DNA of 64,000 bases from Micromonospora saelicesensis (GTDB lineage Bacteria; Actinomycetota; Actinomycetes; Mycobacteriales; Micromonosporaceae), in the NCBI RefSeq assembly GCF_900091575.1, contig NZ_FMCR01000006.1, forward strand, positions 248,001 through 312,000. The letters run 5' to 3'. A model generated the notes under the pieces. It was given only the letters and a program-made list of their open reading frames with translations. It made no database searches and was not told the origin of the DNA. Within the stretch, counting starts at the first letter, position 1, and each line of letters begins with the position of its first letter. Position numbers and translations under genes: made by a program. This document shows, one piece after another, positions 50,142-60,605 of the stretch.

Positions 50142-53100
50142 GTGTCGACCCAGCAGACTTCGCAGGAGAACCCACTGGCGGGTTTCGGCCCGAATGAGTG
50201 GATCGTCGAGGAGATGTACCAGCGTTACCTCGCCGACCCATCGAGCGTTGATTCGGCCTGGCACGACTTCTTCGCCGACTACCGACCGGCACCTGGCGCG
50301 GGCACCCCGCGCGGCGCCGAATCCTCGGACAAGCCGGCCGCCGCACCGGAGCCGGACGGTCAGCCGGAGGCAGCCGCCACGGTGGCCCAGCCGAGCGCCC
50401 CGGCCAAGCCGGCGACCGCGAGCAAGCCGGCCGCCGCCCAGCCGGCGCCGGCCAAGCCTGCCGCTGCGGCCACACCGAAGGCCGCGCCGGAGAAGACCGC
50501 TCCGGAGAAGGCCACTCCGGCCAAGCCGGCCGCCAAGGCCGCCGCGCCGACTGCCGACGGCCCGCAGACCACGCCGTTGCGGGGCGTCGCGGCGAAGATC
50601 GTCCAGAACATGGACGCCTCGCTGAGTGTGCCCACCGCGACCAGCGTGCGCGCGGTCCCGGCCAAGCTGCTGGTGGACAACCGCATCGTGATCAACAACC
50701 ACCTCGCCCGGGGGCGGGGCGGCAAGGTCAGCTTCACCCACCTGGTCGGCTACGCGCTGGTGCGCGCGCTGGTCCAGCACCCCGAGATGAACAACTCCTT
50801 CACCGAGGCCAACGGCAAGCCGGCGGTGCTCCGCCCGGCACACGTCAACCTCGGCATCGCGATCGACCTCGCCAAGCCGGACGGCAGCCGCAACCTGGTG
50901 GTCCCCTCCATCAAGGGCTGCGAGCAGATGGACTTCCGGCAGTTCTGGCAGGCGTACGAGGACGTGGTCCGACGGGCGCGGCGCAACGAGCTGACCATGG
51001 AGGACTACTCCGGCACCACGATCTCGCTGACCAACCCGGGCGGCATCGGCACCGTGCACTCGATGCCGCGGCTCATGCAGGGGCAGAGCGCGATCATCGG
51101 CGTCGGCGCGATGGAGTACCCGGCCCCCTACCAGGGGATGTCCGAGGCCACCCTGGCCGAGCTGGCGGTCAGCAAGATCATCACGCTGACCAGCACGTAC
51201 GACCACCGGATCATCCAGGGCGCGCAGTCCGGCGAGTTCCTCAAGGTGATGCACGAGCTGATCCTGGGCGAGCACGGCTTCTACGACCAGATCTTCACCG
51301 CGCTGCGCATCCCGTACGAGCCGGTGCGCTGGATGCGCGATGTCGCTGTCAACTCCGAGGGTCAGATCAACAAGACCGCCCGGGTGCACGAGCTGATCCA
51401 CGCGTACCGGGTGCGCGGTCACCTGATGGCCGACACCGACCCGCTGGAATTCAAGATCCGCAAGCACCCCGACCTGGACGTCCTCCAGCACGGGCTCACC
51501 CTGTGGGACCTGGACCGCGAGTTCCCGGTCAACGGCTTCGCCGGCCGGCAGCGGATGAAGCTGCGCGAGATCCTCGGCGTGCTGCGCGACTCGTACTGCC
51601 GCCGGGTCGGCATCGAGTACATGCACATCCAGGACCCGGAGGAGCGGCGCTGGGTCCAGGAACGGATCGAGCGCAAGTACGAGAAGCCGTCCGCCGACGA
51701 GCAGAAGCACGTGCTCAACCGGCTCAACGCCGCCGAGGCGTTCGAGACCTTCCTGCAGACGAAGTACGTCGGCCAGAAGCGCTTCTCGCTGGAGGGCGGC
51801 GAGTCGCTGATCCCGCTGCTCGGTGAGGTGCTGGAGTCCTCCGCCGAGAACGGGCTGGACGAGGTCGTCATCGGCATGGCCCACCGGGGTCGGCTCAACG
51901 TGCTGGCCAACATCGTCGGCAAGCCGTACGAGAAGATCTTCTCGGAGTTCGAGGGTCACCTGGACCCGCGCTCGACGCAGGGCTCCGGTGACGTGAAGTA
52001 CCACCTGGGTCAGAACGGCAAGTTCACCACCCCCGACGGCGAGCACGCGGTCAAGGTGTCGGTGGTGGCCAACCCGTCGCACCTGGAGGCCGTCGACCCG
52101 GTGCTGGAGGGCATCGTCCGGGCCAAGCAGGACCGGATCGACCTCAAGCTGGAGGGCTACACCGTGCTGCCGCTGGCGGTGCACGGTGACGCCGCCTTCG
52201 CCGGGCAGGGCGTGGTCGCCGAGACGCTCAACCTGTCGCAGCTGCGCGGCTACCGCACCGGCGGCACGGTGCACGTGGTCGTGAACAACCAGGTCGGCTT
52301 CACCACCGCCCCGGAGTACAGCCGGTCCAGCCTCTACAGCACCGACGTGGCCCGGATGATCCAGGCGCCGATCTTCCACGTCAACGGCGACGACCCGGAG
52401 GCCGTGGTCCGGGTGGCCCGGCTGGCGTTCGAGTACCGGCAGACGTTCAACAAGGACGTCGTGATCGACATGGTCTGCTACCGCCGGCGCGGGCACAACG
52501 AGGGCGACGACCCGTCGATGTCCAACCCCCAGATGTACAAGATCATTGACTCGAAGCGCTCGGTCCGCAAGCTCTACACCGAGGAGCTGATCGGTCGCGG
52601 TGACATCACCGTGGAGGACGCGGAGGAGCTGCTGCGCGACTACCAGGCGCAGCTGGAGAAGGTCTTCAAGGCCACCCGGGACGCCGCCTCGGCACCGCGC
52701 CAGCTCAACCGGCCGCGCCGCGAGGAGGAGCCGGAGCCGCAGGTCGACACCGCCACCGACGCGTCAGTGGTCAAGGCCATCGGCGAGGCGCACATCAACC
52801 TGCCGGAGGGCTTCACCCCGCACAAGCGAATCCAGCAGCTGCTGGACCGGCGGGCCAAGATGTCCGTCGAGGGCAACATCGACTGGGGCTTCGGCGAGAT
52901 CATCGCGCTCGGGGCGCTGCTGCACGACGGGGTCACGGTCCGGCTCGCCGGGCAGGACTCTCGTCGCGGCACGTTCGTCCAGCGGCACGCCTCGGTGGTC
53001 GACTCCCGCACCGGCGACGACTACCTGCCGCTGAAGTCGCTCACCGGCGACGGTGACCGCTCCCGGTTCTTCGTGCACGACTCGCTGCTCAGCGAGTACG

Positions 53101-53912
53101 CGGCGATGGGCTTCGAGTACGGCTACTCGGTGGAGAACATCAACGCCCTCGTCGCCTGGGAGGCCCAGTTCGGCGACTTCGTCAACGGCGCCCAGTCGGT
53201 GATCGACGAGTTCATCTCGTCCGGTGAGGTGAAGTGGGGCCAGCGCTCCGCCATCACCCTGCTGCTGCCGCACGGCCACGAGGGTCAGGGCCCGGACCAC
53301 ACCTCCGGCCGGCCGGAGCGGTTCCTGCAGATGTGCGCCGAGGACAACATGCGGGTGTCCATCCCGACGACCCCGGCGAACTACTTCCACCTGCTGCGCC
53401 GCCAGGCCCTGTCGCCCAAGCGCAAGCCGTTGGTGGTGTTCACGCCGAAGTCGCTGCTGCGGCACAAGCTCTGCGTCTCGTCGGTGGAGGACTTCACCAC
53501 CGGCACCTTCCAGCCGGTGCTGCGCGACACGGCCGCCCCGGCGCCGGAGGCGGTGAAGCGGGTGCTGCTCTGCTCCGGCAAGGTCTACTACGACCTGTTC
53601 CAGGCCCGGCAGGAGCGCGGCGTCACCGACACCGCCATCCTCCGGCTGGAGCAGCTGTACCCGCTGCCGGTGGAGGAGATCCGGGCCGCCCTCGCGCAGT
53701 TCCCGAACGCCGAGGACTTCGCCTGGGTGCAGGAGGAGCCGGCCAACCAGGGTGGCTGGTCGTTCGTCGCGCTCAACCTGCTGGAGCACCTCACGGACGT
53801 TCGGCTGCGGCGGATCTCCCGCCCGGCCGCGGCCGCCCCGGCGGTCGGCTCGGCCAAGACCCACGAGGTCGAGCAGAACGCGCTGATCGAGGCGGCTCTC
53901 CCCCGCCCGTGA
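50142..53912 (+). CDS. kgd: Multifunctional 2-oxoglutarate decarboxylase/dehydrogenase (E2-E1 fusion)
   Basis: A 1256-residue fusion typical of Actinobacteria (Kgd/OdhA type). An N-terminal segment (SQENPLAGFGPNEWIVEEMYQ) is followed by an Ala/Pro/Lys-rich linker (about 45-140), an E2-type acyltransferase core (about 145-370, with TYDHRIIQGAQS, the catalytic His), and the thiamine-diphosphate E1 dehydrogenase (about 370-1256, with GMAHRGRLNVLAN near 580 and HGDAAFAGQGVVAETLNL). The usual lipoyl domain of E2 is absent, as is normal for this type. It feeds 2-oxoglutarate into the TCA cycle. The GTG start has AGAGG about 12 bases upstream. A terminator follows. Confidence 0.95.
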   Translation: MSTQQTSQENPLAGFGPNEWIVEEMYQRYLADPSSVDSAWHDFFADYRPAPGAGTPRGAESSDKPAAAPEPDGQPEAAATVAQPSAPAKPATASKPAAAQPAPAKPAAAATPKAAPEKTAPEKATPAKPAAKAAAPTADGPQTTPLRGVAAKIVQNMDASLSVPTATSVRAVPAKLLVDNRIVINNHLARGRGGKVSFTHLVGYALVRALVQHPEMNNSFTEANGKPAVLRPAHVNLGIAIDLAKPDGSRNLVVPSIKGCEQMDFRQFWQAYEDVVRRARRNELTMEDYSGTTISLTNPGGIGTVHSMPRLMQGQSAIIGVGAMEYPAPYQGMSEATLAELAVSKIITLTSTYDHRIIQGAQSGEFLKVMHELILGEHGFYDQIFTALRIPYEPVRWMRDVAVNSEGQINKTARVHELIHAYRVRGHLMADTDPLEFKIRKHPDLDVLQHGLTLWDLDREFPVNGFAGRQRMKLREILGVLRDSYCRRVGIEYMHIQDPEERRWVQERIERKYEKPSADEQKHVLNRLNAAEAFETFLQTKYVGQKRFSLEGGESLIPLLGEVLESSAENGLDEVVIGMAHRGRLNVLANIVGKPYEKIFSEFEGHLDPRSTQGSGDVKYHLGQNGKFTTPDGEHAVKVSVVANPSHLEAVDPVLEGIVRAKQDRIDLKLEGYTVLPLAVHGDAAFAGQGVVAETLNLSQLRGYRTGGTVHVVVNNQVGFTTAPEYSRSSLYSTDVARMIQAPIFHVNGDDPEAVVRVARLAFEYRQTFNKDVVIDMVCYRRRGHNEGDDPSMSNPQMYKIIDSKRSVRKLYTEELIGRGDITVEDAEELLRDYQAQLEKVFKATRDAASAPRQLNRPRREEEPEPQVDTATDASVVKAIGEAHINLPEGFTPHKRIQQLLDRRAKMSVEGNIDWGFGEIIALGALLHDGVTVRLAGQDSRRGTFVQRHASVVDSRTGDDYLPLKSLTGDGDRSRFFVHDSLLSEYAAMGFEYGYSVENINALVAWEAQFGDFVNGAQSVIDEFISSGEVKWGQRSAITLLLPHGHEGQGPDHTSGRPERFLQMCAEDNMRVSIPTTPANYFHLLRRQALSPKRKPLVVFTPKSLLRHKLCVSSVEDFTTGTFQPVLRDTAAPAPEAVKRVLLCSGKVYYDLFQARQERGVTDTAILRLEQLYPLPVEEIRAALAQFPNAEDFAWVQEEPANQGGWSFVALNLLEHLTDVRLRRISRPAAAAPAVGSAKTHEVEQNALIEAALPRP

Positions 53913-53924
53913 CCTGACCTGAGC

Positions 53925-53973
53925 ACGGAAGCCGGGGCAGGGCCGTTTCACCACGGTCCTGCCCCGGCTCCGT
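53925..53973 (+). terminator. Terminator of kgd
   Basis: A stem of about 21 bp, with left arm 53925-53946 (containing GCCGGGGCAGGGCCGT) and right arm 53953-53973, with one bulged A and one G-T pair and a 6-nt TTCACC loop, 12 bp after the kgd stop. Confidence 0.85.
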
Positions 53974-54033
53974 CGGTCCCTTCACCCACCCGACCGCCCG
54001 GCCCGCGCCGGGCCGAGCACGAGGACGTACGCG

Positions 54034-54219
54034 ATGTACTTCACCGACCGTGGCATCGAGGAGCTGGTCGAGCGCCGGGGCGAAGAGCAGGTGACCCTGG
54101 AGTGGCTCGGCGAGCGCCTGCGCGACTTCGTCGACCTCAACCCCGACTTCGAAACCCCCATCGAGCGCCTGGCCACCTACCTGGCCCGCCTGGACGACCC
54201 AGACGACGAAGACGCCTAA
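54034..54219 (+). CDS. DUF6104 family small protein
   Basis: A 61-residue acidic protein beginning MYFTDRGIEELVERRGEEQVT and ending in an Asp/Glu run (DDPDDEDA). It matches the DUF6104 family of short actinobacterial proteins, normally found near kgd. The helix WLGERLRDFVDLNPDFETPIERLATYLARL is amphipathic and may mediate protein contact. Function unknown; the persistent position after kgd suggests, but does not show, a link to the 2-oxoglutarate complex. Confidence 0.8.
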   Translation: MYFTDRGIEELVERRGEEQVTLEWLGERLRDFVDLNPDFETPIERLATYLARLDDPDDEDA

Positions 54220-54236
54220 CCTCGTTCCGCACCCGG

Positions 54237-54292
54237 TGATCAAGAAGTTTCGGTCACGATGGGGGCCGGAGCTGACGCAAACTTCTTGATCA
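54237..54292. repeat. GATC-bordered palindromic element 3
   Basis: Perfect 14-bp arms TGATCAAGAAGTTT (54237-54250) and AAACTTCTTGATCA (54279-54292) with a 28-nt centre containing GTCA...TGAC. Twelve of 14 arm positions equal those of element 1. It lies between DUF6104 and pta, co-directional genes, ending 20 bp before the pta GTG. Confidence 0.75.
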
Positions 54293-54311
54293 ACGGGCAG
54301 GGGGTGGGAAC

Positions 54312-56377
54312 GTGGCTCGGAGTGTTTACCTCACCAGCGTGGGGTCCGGCGGGGGCAAGTCGACGATTGCCCTCGGTTTGGCGGAGTTGCTGTCCCGCCA
54401 GGTCGGGCGGATCGGCGTGTTCCGGCCGTTGGTGGCCGACACCGGCCAGGACCCGATCCTCGCCCTGCTGAGCGAGCGCTACCGGGTCGAGGTGCCGCTG
54501 TCCGAGCTGGCCGGGGCGAGCTACGCCGAGGCTTCGGCGCTGGTCGCCGACGGCCGACGGGAGCAGCTCATCTCCGCCGTCGTCGAGCGCTACCGGGCGG
54601 TGGAGCGGCAGTGCCCTGCGGTGGTCGTGGTGGGCAGTGACTTCGACGAGCCGGGCGACCCGGCCCACCCCCGGGAACTGGCCTTCAACGCCCGGCTGGC
54701 CACCGAGTTCGGCAGCGTGGTGGTGCCGGTGGTGGACGGCTTCGGGCAGGAGCCGGCGGCGGTCGCGGCGGCGATGCGGGGGGCCTACCACGATCTGGCC
54801 GACCTCGGCGCGACGGTGCTCGCGGTGATCGCCAACCGGGTGACCGAGCCGATGACGCTGCCCGAGCTGCCGGTCCCCGCGTACGCCATCCCGGAGGTGC
54901 CGAGCGTGTCCGCGCCGACGGTGGCCGAGGTGGCGGCGGCGCTCGGGGCCACCCTGCTGGCCGGGGACGACACCGCGCTCGGTCGCGACGTGCTGGACTT
55001 CGTGGTCGGCGCGGCACACGTGCCGACACTGCTGGGCCACCTCACCGAGGGCGCCCTGGTGATCACGCCTGGGGACCGGGCCGACCTGCTCGTCGCCGCG
55101 AGCGCCGCGCACGTGGCCGGGCAGGTGTCGGTGGCCGGTCTGGTGCTCACCCTCGGCGAGCAGCCCGACCCCAGGGTGATGCGGCTGGTGGAGGGCCTCA
55201 ACACGGGGTTGGCGGTGCTCTCCGTGCGTAGCGACAGCTACGACACGGTGGCCGCGTCCAGTCGCATCGAGGGCCGGCCCAGCGCGTCCAATCCCCGCAA
55301 GGTGGAGGCCGCGCTCGGCGCGTTCGAGCGCTGTGTGGACACCGACGACCTGGCCCGTCGACTGCGGGTCAGCCGGTCGGCGCGGGTCACCCCACTGATG
55401 TTCGAGAACGAGCTGATCGACCGTGCCCGCTCGAAGCCCCGGCACCTGGTGTTGCCGGAGGGCACCGACGAGCGGATCCTGCGCGCGGCGGAGATCCTGC
55501 TACGGCGTGGAGTGGCCGAGCTGACGGTGCTCGGCCGGCCGGACGACATCGCCCGGCGCACCCGCGAGCTGGGCATCGACCTCGGCGACGTGCAGGTGGT
55601 CGACCCGGGCACCAGCGAGTGGCGCGACGACTTCGCCGCCGAGTACGCCCGGCTGCGCGCCCACCGGGGCGTCACCGCCGAGTTGGCGCACGACATCGTG
55701 GCCCAGCCCAACTACTTCGGCACGCTGATGGTGGCCACCGGCCGAGCCGACGGCATGGTCTCCGGCGCCACGCACACCACCGCCGCGACCATCCGGCCGG
55801 CGTTCGAGATCATCCGTACGCTGCCGGACGTCTCGGTGGCCTCCAGCGTCTTCTTCATGCTGCTCGCCGACCGGGTGCTGGTCTACGGCGACTGCGCGGT
55901 CAACCGCGACCCGGACGCGGCCCAGCTCGCCGACATCGCGATCTCGTCGGCCGACACCGCCGCCCGGTTCGGCATCGAACCCCGGGTGGCCATGCTGTCG
56001 TACTCGACCGGCAGCTCCGGCGCGGGCGCCGACGTGGAGAAGGTCGCCGCGGCCACCGCGCTGGTCCGGGAGCGTCGGCCCGACCTGCTGGTCGAGGGGC
56101 CCATCCAGTACGACGCGGCGATCGACCCGGCGGTGGCGGCCGCGAAGCTGCCCGACAGCCCCGTCGCCGGGCACGCCACGGTCTTCATCTTCCCGGACCT
56201 GAACACCGGCAACAACACGTACAAGGCGGTGCAGCGCTCCGCCGGGGCGGTCGCCGTCGGCCCGGTCATGCAGGGCCTGCGGCGGCCGGTGAACGACCTG
56301 TCGCGGGGCGCCACGGTGCCGGACATCGTCAACACGGTGGCGATCACCGCCATCCAGGCGGCCACCGAGGAGGCGTC

Positions 56378-56381
<4 letters not shown>
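54312..56381 (+). CDS. pta: Phosphate acetyltransferase
   Basis: A 689-residue long-type Pta. The N-terminal P-loop domain opens SVYLTSVGSGGGKSTIALGL (residues 4-23, BioD-like). A DRTGG-type regulatory domain (about 215-325) is followed by the catalytic PTA domain (about 365-689) with VLPEGTDERILRAAEILL, SGATHTTAATIRPAFEII, SSVFFMLL and DLNTGNNTYKAVQRSAG. It interconverts acetyl-CoA and acetyl phosphate. GTG start. The ackA start overlaps its stop (GTGA). The long form is the usual one in actinobacteria. Confidence 0.95.
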
Positions 56382-57493
<1,112 letters not shown>

Positions 57494-57504
57494 CGCCACT
57501 CGAG

Positions 57505-57537
57505 GCGCGCACCCCCGGGAGGCCCGAGGGTGCGCGC
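57505..57537. terminator. Terminator after ackA
   Basis: GCGCGCACCC (57505-57514) and GGGTGCGCGC (57528-57537) form a perfect 10-bp stem around a loop that can itself pair (CCGGG/CCCGA region), 11 bp after the ackA stop and upstream of the small convergent gene. Confidence 0.75.
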
Positions 57538-57555
57538 GAAGTCGGTAAAGCCCGT

Positions 57556-57635
57556 TCAGTGCGGCCGCAGCCAGGCGACCTGATCAGTGCGGCGCCAGCC
57601 AGGCGACCCGGTCAGCCGGTCGCCAGCCAGGCGAC
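57556..57635. repeat. Three tandem copies of the small gene's 3' end
   Basis: A 24-nt segment encoding VAWLATG-stop (57612-57635, minus strand) is followed by two degenerate copies at 57584-57607 and 57556-57579, at an exact 28-nt period. Each copy keeps GTCGCCTGGCTG and a TGA. Because 28 is not a multiple of 3, each copy lies in a new frame relative to the gene. Confidence 0.85.
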
Positions 57636-57785
57636 GAGTGCCACCAGCACCACGACGACCACTGCCGCACCGATGATGAGCGGCAGGCGGGACGGGGCCT
57701 CCGTCGGCGCCGCAGTCTCCGGCGTCTGGTTGAAGGCGCGGAACGCCTCGGTGTTGCCGCTGGGGTCCGTGTAGTTCTCAGGCAT
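57612..57785 (-). CDS. Small single-helix membrane protein
   Basis: A 57-residue protein MPENYTDPSGN... with a soluble N-terminal half (NTEAFRAFNQTPETAAPTEAPSRL) and a C-terminal membrane helix PLIIGAAVVVVVLVALVAWLA. No recognised domain. ATG 57785 is used because the longer open frame adds low-complexity residues. AGGG nine bases upstream could be the ribosome binding site. Its 3' end is tandemly duplicated downstream. Function unknown. Confidence 0.65.
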   Translation of the reverse strand: MPENYTDPSGNTEAFRAFNQTPETAAPTEAPSRLPLIIGAAVVVVVLVALVAWLATG

Positions 57786-57942
57786 GCCGGTGACCCTAGC
57801 GAAGCTGGTCACGCGGCACCGTCCCCGGCCGGCGGCGTCCCATGGGTGGATCCGGCCGGCGGAGGTGACCCGACCGGGTGGCGGGTGCACCCCAGCCGGA
57901 CGGCGGGGCCGCTACGCCCGCCCGGGCACCTACCGTGGAACG

Positions 57943-58839
57943 ATGGGGGCGGGCCGGCTGATGGCCGTACTGGTGACAGCGCTGCTGGCTGGTTGTGCGC
58001 CGGCCACGGCGGTGGCCGGCGGGGCCACCGGGCCGGTGTCGGCGCGTCGGGCGCCCGAGGGGTCGTACGCCGTCGGCGTGCGTACGCTCACCCTCGATCC
58101 GCGTTCGGCGCGCCCCCTGCCGGTGACGATCTGGTACCCGGCGTCGACCGATCAGGTGGCGGCCGGACGGTTCCCGGTGGTGATCTACAGCCACGGGCTG
58201 GGCAGCCTCCCCGAACTGCACGCCGGCCTGACCACCCGCTGGGCGGCGGCCGGTTTCGTGGTGGCCGCACCCGCGTACCCGCACACCCGACAGGGTGCCG
58301 CGAACTTCACCCGGGCCGACGTACGCCACCAGCCGGCCGACGCCTGGCGACTGGTCCGGTATCTCGGCGGCCTCGACCGGAGCCGTGTCGACCCCCTCGC
58401 CGGGCACCTCGACCTGACCTCGGTCGCCGCCGCCGGGCATTCGGCGGGCGGCTTCACCACCTCCGGCATGTTCAGCGAGGGCCACCCGGCCCGGCTACGC
58501 GCCGGGATCGTGATCGCTGGCGGTGGCCTGCCGGGCAGCTTCGCCGGGCCGGCCGCGCCGGTGCTCTTCGTGCACGGCACTGCCGACCCGGTGGTGCCGG
58601 TGACGGTCGGCCGGGCCGCGTACGCGCGCACCCCCGGGCCGGCCGCGTTCCTCAGCCTGCTCGGTCAGGACCACGGCGCGTACCTCACGCCGGGCCACCC
58701 GGGCTTCGCCCCGGTCCTCGCCACCACCACCGACTTCCTGCGCTGGACCCTCTACGGCGACCGGACCGCCGGTGCCCGCCTCCCCGCCGACGCCCACTCC
58801 CCCACCCTGACCCGTTACGAGTCCCGCCCGGCCCACTGA
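57943..58839 (+). CDS. Lipoprotein alpha/beta hydrolase (PAF-acetylhydrolase/chlorophyllase-like)
   Basis: A 298-residue secreted lipoprotein. The signal ends in a lipobox LLAGC (Cys near residue 18). The hydrolase fold shows YAVGVRTLTLD, VTIWYPAS, FPVVIYSHGLGS, WAAAGFVVAAPAYPHT, the nucleophile elbow AAGHSAGGFTT (Ser), a catalytic Asp in FVHGTADPVVP and a His in LLGQDHGAYL. The substrate is unknown; the fold resembles esterases of the dienelactone hydrolase/PAF-AH group. A paralogue lies at 59476. ATG start with GGAA upstream. Confidence 0.85.
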   Translation: MGAGRLMAVLVTALLAGCAPATAVAGGATGPVSARRAPEGSYAVGVRTLTLDPRSARPLPVTIWYPASTDQVAAGRFPVVIYSHGLGSLPELHAGLTTRWAAAGFVVAAPAYPHTRQGAANFTRADVRHQPADAWRLVRYLGGLDRSRVDPLAGHLDLTSVAAAGHSAGGFTTSGMFSEGHPARLRAGIVIAGGGLPGSFAGPAAPVLFVHGTADPVVPVTVGRAAYARTPGPAAFLSLLGQDHGAYLTPGHPGFAPVLATTTDFLRWTLYGDRTAGARLPADAHSPTLTRYESRPAH

Positions 58840-58866
58840 CCCGACCGACACCGGTACGGTCTTGCG

Positions 58867-59400
58867 GTGGACGAGCTTGCGCGCCGGCAGTTGGCGAGCA
58901 TCGCCGAGGTCATCGCCGTGACCGGGGCGGGCGGCATCCCGGTGTGGCTGCGCGGCGGCTGGGCGATGGACTTCCAGCTCGGCGCGGTGACCCGCCCGCA
59001 CGTCGACGTCGACTGGTACTGCTGGCGCGACGACGCCGACCGGCTGGCCGACCTGCTGCTGGCCCGGGGTTGGCTTCCCGACCCGCGGATGCCGGTGGAG
59101 TCGCAGCTCGACCTGTTCGCCGCCGACGTGGAGGTCAGCTTCGCGTACCTGGGTCGCGATGCCGCCGGCCGACCGACGGTCGGTGCCGGATCCTGGGCCG
59201 GCACCCCGCTGCCGGCCGGGATGCTGGCCGGCCCACCCGGCCGGATCGGCCCGCTCACCGCGCCGACCATCTCGGTGGCGGCCCAGATCGAGTTCAAGCA
59301 GATGTACCCGGTCTGGATGCCGGAACGTCCCCGCCGCCCGAAGGACGCCGACGACCTGGCCCGGCTGCGCGAACTCGGCCCGGCAGGCGCTACCGGCTGA
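58867..59400 (+). CDS. ANT(2'')-like nucleotidyltransferase domain protein
   Basis: A 177-residue protein with the nucleotidyltransferase signature of aminoglycoside 2''-adenylyltransferase-type proteins: LRGGWAMDFQLGAVTRPH followed by DVDWYCW, the GGW...D and HxDxD metal-binding residues, and a C-terminal helix FKQMYPVWMPERPRRPKDADDL. Resistance function is not shown; environmental homologues are common. It is placed between two paralogous lipoprotein hydrolase genes. GTG start; no strong ribosome binding site. Confidence 0.75.
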   Translation: MDELARRQLASIAEVIAVTGAGGIPVWLRGGWAMDFQLGAVTRPHVDVDWYCWRDDADRLADLLLARGWLPDPRMPVESQLDLFAADVEVSFAYLGRDAAGRPTVGAGSWAGTPLPAGMLAGPPGRIGPLTAPTISVAAQIEFKQMYPVWMPERPRRPKDADDLARLRELGPAGATG

Positions 59401-59475
59401 ACGGTGGGTGAGCGGATGGGCACGCCGCGCCGAACGCTGCCGAGCACGCCCGCCGGACAGGGCACAATCGGATTC

Positions 59476-60441
59476 ATGCCACGTCGCGTCACCCCCGCCC
59501 TGCTGGCCAGCGCCGTGCTCATGGCCGGTCTGGTCGGCTGCTCCGCGGACGCCAGGAAGACCGAGAGCCAGCAGGCGCCCGTCGAACCACAGCCCGCCGC
59601 CACGCCGACACCACAGGTCCCCGCCGGGAAGGCCCCGCAGCGCGCCTTCGCGGTCGGCGTACGCCAGCTCAAACTGAACCGGGACGGCCGCGCGCTGCCG
59701 ACGACGCTCTGGTACCCGGCGGCCGGGCAGTCCGGCGGCGCGGCCAAGCGGTCGGCGACGGCGGCGGAGGGCCGGTTCCCGGTGGTGATGTTCAGTCACG
59801 GCCTGGGTGGGCGACCGGACGACTACGCCACGCTGCTGACCCGCTGGGCGGCGGCGGGTTTCGTGGTGGCCGCGCCGATGTTCCCGCACACCTCGCGGGG
59901 CGCGGACAACAACGTCCTCGACGTGCTCAACCAGCCCGCCGACGTGTCGTACGCGTTGGACCAGGTGCTGGCGCTGGACGGCAGGGCCGGCGACGCGTTG
60001 CGCGGCCGGTTGGACGGCGAGCGGGTGGCCGCGGCCGGGCACTCGGCGGGCGGAGTGACCACCATCGGCCTGTTCACCGCCAGCCGGGACGAGCGACTGG
60101 ACGCGGGTGTGGTGTTCGCGGGCACGGCGCTCGGTGTGGGCACCGCGTTCGCCGGTGCGGCCGCACCGCAACTGTTCGTGCACGGCGAGTTGGACGAGGT
60201 GGTCGAGTACGCGGCGGGCAGGGCCGCGTACGACAAGGTGCCCTGGCCGAAGGCGATGCTGAGCCTGCCCAAGGGCGACCACGGGCGGGCGCTGCTCAGC
60301 GACGGCGCGACGCTGCGGGTCGTCTCGGACACGTCTGTCGAGTTCCTGCGCTGGTCGCTCTACGGCGACGCGGACGCCAAGAAGCGCATCCCCACCGACG
60401 CGACGCGCGGCGACATCGCCACCTTCGACGACCACCTCTGA
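59476..60441 (+). CDS. Lipoprotein alpha/beta hydrolase, paralogue of the 57943 gene
   Basis: A 321-residue secreted lipoprotein with lipobox VGC (Cys near residue 22) and a Pro/Ala/Thr-rich linker. The hydrolase domain shares the order FAVGVRQLKLN, TTLWYPAA, FPVVMFSHGLGG, WAAAGFVVAAPMFPHT, nucleophile AAGHSAGGVTT, FVHGELDEVVEY and KGDHGRALL with the upstream paralogue. The catalytic Ser, Asp and His are all present. ATG 59476 fits the signal peptide; GTG 59404 would extend it. The two copies suggest a local duplication with the nucleotidyltransferase gene trapped between them. Confidence 0.85.
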   Translation: MPRRVTPALLASAVLMAGLVGCSADARKTESQQAPVEPQPAATPTPQVPAGKAPQRAFAVGVRQLKLNRDGRALPTTLWYPAAGQSGGAAKRSATAAEGRFPVVMFSHGLGGRPDDYATLLTRWAAAGFVVAAPMFPHTSRGADNNVLDVLNQPADVSYALDQVLALDGRAGDALRGRLDGERVAAAGHSAGGVTTIGLFTASRDERLDAGVVFAGTALGVGTAFAGAAAPQLFVHGELDEVVEYAAGRAAYDKVPWPKAMLSLPKGDHGRALLSDGATLRVVSDTSVEFLRWSLYGDADAKKRIPTDATRGDIATFDDHL

Positions 60442-60479
60442 GGCCCGCCCGCGCCGTGCGCTCCGCCCGCGCCGGCCGT

Positions 60480-60559
60480 CCAAGATCGTGCAGTAACCAG
60501 GAAGTAGTGGCCTCCCACGACGCGGAGGCCACTACTTCCATGATGTTGCGCGATCTTGG
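60480..60559. repeat. GATC-bordered palindromic element 4
   Basis: Outer arms CCAAGATCGTGCA (60480-60492) and TGCGCGATCTTGG (60547-60559), one G-T mismatch. Inner perfect 16-bp arms GGAAGTAGTGGCCTCC (60500-60515) and GGAGGCCACTACTTCC (60524-60539) with an 8-nt loop. Two nested stems between the convergent lipoprotein and dehydrogenase genes. Confidence 0.8.
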
Positions 60560-60605
60560 GGCGGAGCCGGGCGGCGCGGCGATGCGATGCAGCGCGCGGT
60601 ACGCG

